9,652 bases of DNA from Gammaproteobacteria bacterium (lineage in GTDB: Bacteria; Pseudomonadota; Gammaproteobacteria; GCA-002705445; GCA-002716945). Shown in pieces: positions 1-6,167 of the stretch (the stretch's first letter is position 1; every line of letters starts with the position of its first letter). Position numbers and translations under genes: made by a program. Below the pieces are notes generated by a model. That model searched no databases. It saw only the letters and a program-made list of their open reading frames with translations, and was not told where the DNA came from. Location: NCBI GenBank assembly GCA_002701705.1, contig NZWU01000004.1, positions 1 to 9,652 on the forward strand, in the 5' to 3' direction.

Positions 1-581
1 AGAAATTGAGGTCTCTCTGGCAGAGTAGATTGAACAAACTTTGAAACAAAAATAAACTTAGAAATAGTTTTCTTTAGAATTTTATCAATAACATATTCAA
101 AAATTATACTGATTTTTCTAGATGCTTTTACAGTGCTGAGACAGGCCATAGGTGAAGATTTTCTTTTTGAAAGGTACCAAGCAATAGATGCCGCTCTACA
201 ACAATTTCCTCCAGGATATCCCCCATTTATAATTAGCAATTGTTCAAAATTTGATTTATCAAAAAATCTTTTAAGTTTTATGACATAAATAGGAAATTGT
301 AAATATTTTAAAAGAAAAGAGATAACTTTTAACAAAAATTCAGGCATTATTCTCTTAGCTCTAATACTATTTATAAATTCCCAAGTAGGCGTTATTATTC
401 CAATTGGTAATACCTGGTGAGGACCTTTAACTTTAGATGCTAAGTTATCAAACCCAGGATGGCCTTTGTTGCAATACAGAGTAATAACATCATCTTTTCC
501 AATCCAATTGTTAATCAGTGTATATATATATTTATCCATTCCACCTGGATAATTATTCTCTGTAAAGAAACAAATTTTCAT
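1..581 (-). CDS. Family 4 (GT-B fold) glycosyltransferase, N-terminal part only
   Basis: The reading frame is open from an ATG at 581 to the window edge, giving 193 codons, so the 3' part lies outside. The start MKICFFTENNYPGGMDKY (residues 1-18) is typical of the N-terminal beta strand plus glycine loop of family 4 glycosyltransferases. Further supporting segments are INGGYPGGN at 118-126 and FIFVSKFVQSTL at 176-187, which resembles the strand and 'VS..' motif near the end of the acceptor-binding domain. The nucleotide-sugar-binding C-terminal domain with its EX7E motif is not visible, so donor and acceptor cannot be given. A role in lipopolysaccharide, capsule or other surface glycan synthesis is inference. 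An in-frame ATG at 593 would add four residues (MRKN). I prefer 581 because a weak GAGA lies about 7 nt before it, whereas nothing precedes 593. The gene begins 23 nt after tRNA-Cys and could be read from the same transcript. Confidence 0.8.
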   Translation of the reverse strand, partial: MKICFFTENNYPGGMDKYIYTLINNWIGKDDVITLYCNKGHPGFDNLASKVKGPHQVLPIGIITPTWEFINSIRAKRIMPEFLLKVISFLLKYLQFPIYVIKLKRFFDKSNFEQLLIINGGYPGGNCCRAASIAWYLSKRKSSPMACLSTVKASRKISIIFEYVIDKILKKTISKFIFVSKFVQSTLPERPQF

Positions 582-604
582 ATTTTTTCTCATTAAACAA
601 TATA

Positions 605-675
605 AGGCTAAGGTCGGAATCGAACCGGCGTTGACGGCTTTGCAGGCCGCTGCATTACCACTCTGCCACTTAGCC
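605..675 (-). tRNA. tRNA-Cys (anticodon GCA)
   Basis: The minus strand folds as a cloverleaf: acceptor stem GGCTAAG/CTTAGCC (7 bp), anticodon stem GCGGC/GCCGT around the loop CTGCAAA with anticodon GCA (641-643), and T loop TTCGATT (618-624). The discriminator is U (605), as expected for tRNA-Cys. The next bases on the minus strand read TAT, so the 3' CCA is not encoded and must be added by the CCA-adding enzyme. The T stem GCCGG/CCGAC has one C-A mismatch (positions 628 and 614). It lies 8 nt after tRNA-Gly, the same Gly-Cys order found after pgsA in enterobacteria, where a tRNA-Leu gene follows; here no third tRNA follows. Confidence 0.95.
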
Positions 676-683
676 AGATTGTG

Positions 684-756
684 AGCGGGAAACGAGGCTC
701 GAACTCGCGACCTCAACCTTGGCAAGGTTGCGCTCTACCAACTGAGCTATTCCCGC
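684..756 (-). tRNA. tRNA-Gly (anticodon GCC)
   Basis: The minus strand has acceptor stem GCGGGAA/TTCCCGC, D arm GCTC...GAGC, anticodon stem CAACC/GGTTG around TTGCCAA (anticodon GCC at 721-723), and T arm GCGAG-TTCGAGC-CTCGT. The discriminator is U (684), matching the sequence I recall for E. coli tRNA-Gly(GCC). CCA is not encoded: the bases after the discriminator are CAC. It starts 14 nt after the pgsA stop and is followed 8 nt later by tRNA-Cys, so it is probably processed from a pgsA-tRNA read-through transcript. Confidence 0.97.
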
Positions 757-770
757 ATTAAATAATTATG

Positions 771-1322
771 TTAGATTATATCATTCCAAGTCTTTTTAAC
801 ATAATAAATGAATGATATTAAGGTTAACGCTGATGCTAATTGCAAAAACAAAACACCCAAGTAATAAGTATCTATATTAAAAATTGGTTCCTTATATAAT
901 AAAAATAATAATGAAATCATTTGAGAGGCTGTTTTAATTTTTGAAATATATGCAACTTTTAAAACATTCTTATTTCCAAGCTCAGCTAGCCTTTGTCTTA
1001 TTGCCACTACCAAGAACTCTCTTATGACGATAATGATTGCAGGTAAAATAAAGTTTATTTGATTATTTTCAGTTATTAGTAACAATAAAATTATTATTAC
1101 CAATAATTTATCTGCTATTGGATCAAGAAATTCTCCAAATTTTGTTTGCTGATTCATTGTTCTGGCAACCATTCCATCAAGGTAATCTGTTATGATCGCA
1201 ACAAGAAATAATATTGATGTGAACATTCTATTGGTGTCTCCACCTAACAAAAATAAATAAACCATTATTGGTATTACGAAAATTCTAAATATAGTTAAAC
1301 TGTTAGGTAGATTTAAATTCAT
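771..1322 (-). CDS. pgsA: CDP-diacylglycerol--glycerol-3-phosphate 3-phosphatidyltransferase
   Basis: This inner-membrane enzyme transfers the phosphatidyl group from CDP-diacylglycerol to glycerol-3-phosphate, making phosphatidylglycerophosphate, the committed step to phosphatidylglycerol. The full CDP-alcohol phosphotransferase signature is present: D46xxD49G50xxA53R54, then eight residues, G63xxxD67xxxD71, including all four catalytic or metal-binding aspartates. The rest is hydrophobic, with membrane segments at about 8-26, 34-50, 72-100 and 150-175. The length, 183 aa, matches the E. coli protein (182 aa). It starts 2 nt after the uvrC stop and is followed by tRNA-Gly and tRNA-Cys, the classic gammaproteobacterial uvrC-pgsA-tRNA order. 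PgpA, which dephosphorylates its product, is encoded at 6734-7249. Confidence 0.97.
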   Translation of the reverse strand: MNLNLPNSLTIFRIFVIPIMVYLFLLGGDTNRMFTSILFLVAIITDYLDGMVARTMNQQTKFGEFLDPIADKLLVIIILLLLITENNQINFILPAIIIVIREFLVVAIRQRLAELGNKNVLKVAYISKIKTASQMISLLFLLYKEPIFNIDTYYLGVLFLQLASALTLISFIYYVKKTWNDII

Positions 1323-1324
1323 AA

Positions 1325-3115
1325 TTATTTTTGTAAATGATGATAAATTATTTCTGCTAGAGATTTATTTATCCCTGGAACATTCTGCAATTCATTTATT
1401 GATGACTTTAAGGTAGCCTGGATGCCACCAAAATACTGCAAGATTTGGTGTTTTCTTTTTTCACCAATTCCCGGGATTTTATCTAGTTTTGAATGATAAT
1501 GCTGTTTGGAGCTTTTTTTTCGTTGAGTCATAATTGCAAATCTATGCGCTTCATCTCTAATAGTTTGCAGTATCTTCATGTTTTCAGTCCTCAAATTATT
1601 AGTAATATCATTGTTGTTAATATCAATAACTCTATCATTTTTAGAATGCCTACTTTCACCTTTTACAATTCCAAACACAATAATATTATTAATTAACAAG
1701 TCTTTAATAACTGATTTAGCTTGTGTAATTTGTCCCTTGCCTCCATCCACCAGAATCATATCTGGCATCTTCTTATCTTTAAGTAAGCTTGTCAATCTAC
1801 GTTTAATAATATAATTTATTCCTTCATAATCATTGGCTTTTTGAATCTTTTCTAAATTGTATCTTCTATATAAATTTTTCTCGGGACCATTAGAGCTATA
1901 CCAAACACTTGATCCAACCATATTACTTCCACTTATATGGCTCACATCAAAGCAAATTATGTTTTTAATATTTCTTTTGCTTTTTAAATCTTTTGATAAT
2001 GAATACAAAATATTACTACTAGAAGACGATAGACTTGATTGTCTTGCTCTACTATCAGTGCTTTCTTGACATATTTTCAAATATGATTTATCAATTTTTT
2101 TGTTAGGAATTATGATTTTTATTTTCTTCTCATATTTTTCTAAAACTACTTTTTCAAGTAACAGATAGTCTGGTAACTTTATTGATACTAACACTCTTTC
2201 TGGCGGCAGGTTTTTTAAATAATACTGTTTTAAAAAAGCATTTAATAATGATATTTCATTGGAATCTTGTTTATTAGTAAAAATAAATGGTTTATTGCCT
2301 AAATTAATTCCATCCCTGATCATAAAGACATCTATGCATGATTTATTATTAACTGTTGAAATTGTGGCAATATCATAATTACCTTTATCTAGAATGATAT
2401 TTGGAGACTGAGTTATTTTTCTAATCATTGTGACTTTATCTCTCATAACTGATGCTTTTTCATATTCTTTTTTAGCTGATAATTGATTCATTTTCTTTGT
2501 GTAAGAATTTATTAAAACTCCGCTTTTCCCTTGAAGAAATAAGATAGAGTTATTTATTGAATCTTGATAATCTGCTTGATTTATAAATTTTACGCAAGGA
2601 GCACTACATCGATTAATTTGATATTGTAGGCAAGGTTTTTTTCTAGTTTTAAAATATGAATTTTCACATTGTCTAACTTTAAATATTTTTTGAACAAGAT
2701 TCAATGTTTTCCTAAGATTGTTTGCTTGTGTGTATGGCCCAAAATATCTACCCAACGGTTTCTTATCTCCTCTATAAAATTTAATTAATGGAAACTTATG
2801 TTCTGTGTCAACAAAAATATATGGATAAGATTTATCATCACGTAATAAAATATTATATCTTGGCTTTATTTTTTTTATTAATGAATTCTCTAATATTAAG
2901 GCTTCTTGTTCATTATTAGTAATAATTACATCAACATTTTTTATTTTTTCAACTAATTTATTTGTCTTAATTGATCCGGGCCCTTTAACAAAGTATGAAG
3001 AAACTCTTTTCCTCAAGTTTGATGCTTTTCCAATATATAGAATTTTATTATTCTGATCTAACATTTTATATATGCCGGGCTTAGATGTAAGGTTTTTTAA
3101 AATATTTTTGTTCAT
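1325..3115 (-). CDS. uvrC: UvrABC excinuclease subunit C
   Basis: UvrC makes both incisions flanking a lesion after UvrA/UvrB have located and verified it. All expected parts are visible over 596 aa. The GIY-YIG nuclease domain (about 10-90) has GIY 14-16, YIG 27-29, R37 and E76 and makes the 3' cut. Cysteines at 150, 162, 170 and 174 (spacing C-x11-C-x7-C-x3-C) match the ligands reported for the UvrC iron-sulfur cluster. A UvrB-binding UVR helix pair lies near 212-234. The RNase H-like domain for the 5' cut carries D390, D429, D457 and H524. Tandem helix-hairpin-helix motifs occupy about 543-594. The linker before the RNase H-like domain has a serine-rich stretch (360-367). The ATG overlaps the upstream glycosylase stop by 4 nt (ATGA), indicating translational coupling. 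The length is close to the E. coli protein (610 aa). Confidence 0.98.
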   Translation of the reverse strand: MNKNILKNLTSKPGIYKMLDQNNKILYIGKASNLRKRVSSYFVKGPGSIKTNKLVEKIKNVDVIITNNEQEALILENSLIKKIKPRYNILLRDDKSYPYIFVDTEHKFPLIKFYRGDKKPLGRYFGPYTQANNLRKTLNLVQKIFKVRQCENSYFKTRKKPCLQYQINRCSAPCVKFINQADYQDSINNSILFLQGKSGVLINSYTKKMNQLSAKKEYEKASVMRDKVTMIRKITQSPNIILDKGNYDIATISTVNNKSCIDVFMIRDGINLGNKPFIFTNKQDSNEISLLNAFLKQYYLKNLPPERVLVSIKLPDYLLLEKVVLEKYEKKIKIIIPNKKIDKSYLKICQESTDSRARQSSLSSSSSNILYSLSKDLKSKRNIKNIICFDVSHISGSNMVGSSVWYSSNGPEKNLYRRYNLEKIQKANDYEGINYIIKRRLTSLLKDKKMPDMILVDGGKGQITQAKSVIKDLLINNIIVFGIVKGESRHSKNDRVIDINNNDITNNLRTENMKILQTIRDEAHRFAIMTQRKKSSKQHYHSKLDKIPGIGEKRKHQILQYFGGIQATLKSSINELQNVPGINKSLAEIIYHHLQK

Positions 3116-3726
3116 TGTTTATAGGCTATCTCTTTTGCAATCATAAAAATATTAGACAACATATCAACATTAACTCTTTTAGAATTTATATTTATTTTAC
3201 TACAATGATACGAATCAATAAGTAATTTTCCTTGCTCTATTTGATGAATCTTTCCATGAGAAAACGAGAATGAAGTCAAACGTTGAGAAAGAACTCTTAC
3301 TATAGCATTATGAGCTATATGCCCTAATGCAATAATTACTTTTACCTGCTTTAAACTCCTTAGTTCTTTAATCAAATGAGATTGACAATTTTTTATTTCA
3401 TTTAATGATGGCTGGTTATCTGGTGGATAACATTTTACACAGTTAGTGATATAGATAGGTTTGTAATCTCCTTTACAATGTTTGGTTGATAATTTATGGT
3501 TTTCTAAGACTTTCATTAAAACATCGCCTGAAAAATCACCATGAAATGGTTTTCCAGTTCTATTTGCACCATGAAGTCCTGGCGCAAGCCCAACGACACA
3601 AATTTTTGATGATTTGATTCCTAAGGGCTTGATTGGGCAATTATAGTATTTAGGAAATATCTTTTTTAGTCGTAGAAAATTTGTATTTATACGTTTGCAT
3701 GACTTACATGTTTGTAAATTTTGCAT
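3112..3726 (-). CDS. udgB: Uracil-DNA glycosylase, family 5 (UDGb type), Fe-S
   Basis: This base-excision-repair enzyme is predicted to remove uracil, and probably other deaminated bases, from DNA. Motif A reads GLAPGLHGANRTG (46-58), followed by F61 and HGD (62-64). The HGANRTG block is characteristic of family 5, whereas family 4 has GEAPG followed by an E/D-rich loop. Four cysteines fit the iron-sulfur ligands: C7 and C10 at the N terminus, and C99 and C114 around CYPPDNQPS. The C-terminal motif is SYHCS (172-176) where HPS is usual, and motif A has HGD where TGD is more common. The 204 aa length is within the family range. The start lies 8 nt after the fabH stop, with a purine-rich AAGAAGA upstream, and the stop overlaps the uvrC start, pairing two repair genes. 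Substrate range cannot be read from sequence. I am confident of the superfamily and fairly confident of family 5. Confidence 0.88.
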   Translation of the reverse strand: MQNLQTCKSCKRINTNFLRLKKIFPKYYNCPIKPLGIKSSKICVVGLAPGLHGANRTGKPFHGDFSGDVLMKVLENHKLSTKHCKGDYKPIYITNCVKCYPPDNQPSLNEIKNCQSHLIKELRSLKQVKVIIALGHIAHNAIVRVLSQRLTSFSFSHGKIHQIEQGKLLIDSYHCSKININSKRVNVDMLSNIFMIAKEIAYKQ

Positions 3727-3734
3727 TTGTCTTC

Positions 3735-4676
3735 TTAAAAGCGTAAAAGATTAGAGCCCCATGTAAAACCAGCACCAAAAGCTTCAAACATAATGAGGTT
3801 TCCTTTTTTCAATAAACCTTTTTTATTAGAATCATCTAGCGCTAAAGGTATCGAAGCAGCCGAGGTATTTCCATGTTTATTTACTGTCATGATAATCTTA
3901 TTTGGAGATAATTTAATCTTTTTCGCAATAGCCATAATTATTCTACTATTTGCTTGGTGAGGTATAAACCAATCTAAATCATCAGCAGAAATATTATTTT
4001 TGCTGAGAGTTGATATTGCTAATTTGCCAAGTGTATTAACTGCAATTTTAAAAACATCATTACCTTTCATTTCAATAAATTCTGGATCAGTATTAACGGT
4101 TAATAAATCTTTATAGCTACCATCTGAAACTATTGTGCTAGACATAATACCAGGCTCGCTAGAACTACTTAAAATTACAGCACCAGCGCCATCACCAAAT
4201 AAAACACAGGTATTTCTATCTTTCCAGTCTAATAAAGAAGTTATTTTTTCTGTGCCCACTACAAGTACATTTTTTACACATCCATTTTTTATATATTGAT
4301 CCGCAATATCTATAGCATAAACAAAACCAGTACATGCAGCATTTACATCAAAAGCAGAACAGTTTTTAAGATTCAATTTATTTTGCAGTAAGACCGCAGT
4401 GCTAGGAAATTTTCTTTCTGGCGTTGTAGTAGCAACGACAATCATGTCTATGTCTTGTATTTTAATTCCACTTTTTTTGATGGCATCTAACGACGCTTCA
4501 TGTGCCATGTCAACAGAAGATTCTTCTGTTGAGGCAATGTGTCTTTCCTCTATACCCGTTCTTTCAATAATCCATTCATTTGAAGTATCTACTATTCTTT
4601 CTATGTCATAATTAGTAAGTATTTTTTCTGGAAGATAGCTCCCTGTTGATATTATTTTTGAAAAGATTTTATTCAT
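3735..4676 (-). CDS. fabH: Beta-ketoacyl-ACP synthase III (KAS III)
   Basis: FabH condenses acetyl-CoA with malonyl-ACP to start type II fatty acid synthesis in the cytosol. The catalytic triad is intact: C115 in NAACTGF, H240 in IPHQAN and N270 in KHGNTSAAS. The glycine-rich FGDGAGAV (160-167) and C-terminal FGAGFTWGS (300-308) are also typical. At 313 aa it is full length (E. coli 317). Its ATG overlaps the end of plsX by 8 nt, the usual plsX-fabH order and a sign of translational coupling. In enterobacteria fabD, fabG and acpP follow; here a uracil-DNA glycosylase follows after 8 nt, so the rest of the fab cluster must be elsewhere. Confidence 0.98.
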   Translation of the reverse strand: MNKIFSKIISTGSYLPEKILTNYDIERIVDTSNEWIIERTGIEERHIASTEESSVDMAHEASLDAIKKSGIKIQDIDMIVVATTTPERKFPSTAVLLQNKLNLKNCSAFDVNAACTGFVYAIDIADQYIKNGCVKNVLVVGTEKITSLLDWKDRNTCVLFGDGAGAVILSSSSEPGIMSSTIVSDGSYKDLLTVNTDPEFIEMKGNDVFKIAVNTLGKLAISTLSKNNISADDLDWFIPHQANSRIIMAIAKKIKLSPNKIIMTVNKHGNTSAASIPLALDDSNKKGLLKKGNLIMFEAFGAGFTWGSNLLRF

Positions 4677-5691
4677 TTGATAATTTTTTTGCTATTAAAG
4701 ACTCAATCTTACCAAGTACTTCATTTTTAACTTCATAATATGCAGTTCGTATAGCACGGCCAAATGCATAGGAATCAGCTCCCCCGTGACTCTTTACGAC
4801 TACTCCTTGTAATCCTAATAAACTAGCGCCATTATATCTTCTTGGATCAACTTTTTTACGTACGCCTTTCATAACTGGATAACTTACCAGAGCGGAAAAT
4901 TTATTATATAGATTTTTTTTAAATTCATCTTTAATAAAATGACTTATTATGTTGGCAACTCCTTCTATACTTTTTAAAGCAATATTGCCAGCAAACCCAT
5001 CTGTTACAATTACATCATAATTTCCTTCAAATATGTCATCACCTTCTACATATCCGCCATAATTTAAAGCAGAGCTCTGCATCATGTTTCCAGCACTTTT
5101 TATTGTCTCATTGCCTTTAAATTCTTCTGACCCAATATTCAACAACCCAATTCTTGGACTAACTGATTCTTCAAGTGATTGAACTAACGCTGAACCCATG
5201 ATAGCAAATTGGTATAGGTGTGCAGAGGTACTACCAATATTTGCGCCTAAATCAAGCATATGCATATGTCCCTTCTTAGTTGGTAGAGCTGTACAAATGG
5301 CGGGCCTATCAATTCCAGAAATAGTTTTAAGTATAATTTTTGATAACGCCATAAGCGCTCCCGTATTCCCAGCACTTACACATGCGTCAGCATTATTATC
5401 CTTTACAGCTGCAATACATAATCTCATCGATGATTTTTTTTTAGACCGTATTGCTGACAGAATATCATCTTCCATACGAATATATTCATTTGTGTGTAAG
5501 ATAGAATATCTTTTATCTTTTAATTTTTGTATCTTTGCAGGCATGTTGTCTTGTATTTCAGTCTGATTTCCAATCAGAATCAAAAAGACATCATCCATTT
5601 TTTCTATACATTCTATAGCTGCTGGAAGAGCTGAGGATATTCCATGATCGCCACTCATCATATCAAGCGCTATGGTAATTTTTTTTTGCAT
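4669..5691 (-). CDS. plsX: Phosphate acyltransferase PlsX
   Basis: PlsX converts acyl-ACP and phosphate to acyl-phosphate, the acyl donor for PlsY in phosphatidic acid synthesis; it is a soluble protein that associates with the membrane. Family motifs in order are ALDMMSGDHG (8-17; the usual form is MGGD), SAGNTGALM (106-114), LDLGANIG (146-153), NIGSEEFKGNE (185-195), TDGFAGNIALKSIEG (230-244) and YNGASLLGLQGVVVKSHG (286-303). The length of 340 aa is slightly shorter than E. coli (356). It lies 23 nt after rpmF and overlaps fabH by 8 nt. I see no strong Shine-Dalgarno before its ATG, so translation may depend on coupling to rpmF. Confidence 0.97.
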   Translation of the reverse strand: MQKKITIALDMMSGDHGISSALPAAIECIEKMDDVFLILIGNQTEIQDNMPAKIQKLKDKRYSILHTNEYIRMEDDILSAIRSKKKSSMRLCIAAVKDNNADACVSAGNTGALMALSKIILKTISGIDRPAICTALPTKKGHMHMLDLGANIGSTSAHLYQFAIMGSALVQSLEESVSPRIGLLNIGSEEFKGNETIKSAGNMMQSSALNYGGYVEGDDIFEGNYDVIVTDGFAGNIALKSIEGVANIISHFIKDEFKKNLYNKFSALVSYPVMKGVRKKVDPRRYNGASLLGLQGVVVKSHGGADSYAFGRAIRTAYYEVKNEVLGKIESLIAKKLSNE

Positions 5692-5714
5692 TTTTAGTTA
5701 ATCTTTGAACAAAC

Positions 5715-5921
5715 TTATTCTTGTGCTTCTTCTTTCTTTTGCTTTTTAACTTTAGGAGGCACTATCTCTTGCCCTCTATAGAAACCATCCTTAGCTATAT
5801 GATGTCTTAAATGTCTAACGCCGGTTGTTTTGTCAGTAGAAGCTGTTGGCTTTGACAATGAGTCGTGGGCACGCCTCATATTTCTCTTAGATCTTGATTT
5901 CCTGCTTTTTTGAACAGCCAT
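5715..5921 (-). CDS. rpmF: 50S ribosomal protein L32
   Basis: The N terminus [20 protein letters not shown] is the conserved basic start of L32, followed by the [17 protein letters not shown] region (54 residues to the end of the normal fold). The protein is 68 aa, about ten residues longer than E. coli L32, because of a charged tail rich in lysine and glutamate ([12 protein letters not shown], 57-68). Zinc-binding cysteines, present in some L32 proteins, are absent. A good Shine-Dalgarno (AAAGGA) sits 8 nt before the ATG. It leads the rpmF-plsX-fabH unit. The DUF177/YceD gene that precedes rpmF in many bacteria is not here; the upstream region is non-coding. Confidence 0.97.
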   Translation of the reverse strand: MAVQKSRKSRSKRNMRRAHDSLSKPTASTDKTTGVRHLRHHIAKDGFYRGQEIVPPKVKKQKKEEAQE

Positions 5922-5929
5922 TACATATA

Positions 5930-5935
5930 TCCTTT
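5930..5935 (-). promoter_or_regulatory. Shine-Dalgarno of rpmF
   Basis: The minus strand reads AAAGGA with 8 nt to the rpmF ATG. It is notably stronger than the sites before most other genes in the window, as expected for a highly expressed ribosomal protein, and supports the chosen start. Confidence 0.8.
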
Positions 5936-6004
5936 TTTAATTATTATGTGTGGTGTTTATTGTATAAATTTTGTTTATATTCAGCCACTTATCAATATAT
6001 CGCT

Positions 6005-6033
6005 ATTCTAAGCAATAATTGCTAATCAAGCAA
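6005..6033 (-). promoter_or_regulatory. Predicted sigma70 promoter of rpmF-plsX-fabH
   Basis: On the minus strand, TTGCTT (6033-6028) and TAGAAT (6010-6005) are separated by exactly 17 nt, each close to the -35 and -10 consensus. Transcription would start near 5998, giving a leader of about 75 nt before rpmF. An inverted repeat fills much of the spacer (see the repeat entry). In such AT-rich DNA chance matches are common, so this is a prediction only. Confidence 0.5.
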
Positions 6034-6034
6034 T
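6011..6034. repeat. Inverted repeat plus third half-site between the rpmF promoter boxes
   Basis: AGCAAT (6011-6016) and ATTGCT (6018-6023) form a perfect 6-bp inverted repeat with a 1-nt centre. A third copy of AGCAAT lies at 6029-6034 and overlaps the predicted -35 box. The arms contain G/C positions in otherwise nearly pure A/T sequence. This placement would suit an operator that blocks RNA polymerase, but no regulator is identifiable. Confidence 0.5.
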
Positions 6035-6051
6035 TTATAAATCTCTATTTT

Positions 6052-6081
6052 TTGATAAAAACGAAAATATCTTGATATTAA
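6052..6081 (+). promoter_or_regulatory. Weak candidate promoter of maf
   Basis: TTGATA (6052-6057) and TATTAA (6076-6081) are separated by 18 nt on the plus strand. This is the best pair I can see before the only plus-strand gene, and it would leave a leader of about 80 nt. The -10 match is poor and AT-richness makes chance matches likely. Confidence 0.25.
6066..6079. repeat. Small inverted repeat upstream of maf
   Basis: AATATC-TT-GATATT is a perfect 6-bp inverted repeat with a 2-nt spacer. It overlaps the weak predicted maf -10 region. A second, shorter palindrome, TCAGA-T-TCTGA, lies at 6106-6116. Both could be chance in AT-rich DNA. Confidence 0.3.
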
Positions 6082-6167
6082 TATAGGTAATAATTTAAAA
6101 TTCATTCAGATTCTGATAGTATTTTTAAAGTTTAACAATTAAATTAAATAAATTGTTTATAACAAAT

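Noticed and set aside
757..770. Rho-independent terminator between pgsA and the tRNAs
   Set aside because: The 14-nt gap is AT-rich with no stem-loop, so read-through into the tRNAs is more likely.
1493..2069. Three short plus-strand open frames opposite uvrC
   Set aside because: They are the complements of conserved UvrC coding regions in AT-rich DNA, with no sign of independent selection.
3112..3726. Family 4 uracil-DNA glycosylase or a DNA polymerase-associated UDG domain
   Set aside because: The HGANRTG block in motif A is the family 5 signature; family 4 has a GEAPG..ED loop.
5198..5566. 122-codon open frame on the plus strand
   Set aside because: It lies entirely antisense to plsX, whose motifs are intact; its protein shows no recognisable family and it has no promoter or ribosome binding site.
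6153..6167. TTG at 6153 as the start of maf
   Set aside because: The ATG at 6168 gives the usual Maf N terminus; the five extra residues lack support and no ribosome binding site precedes the TTG.
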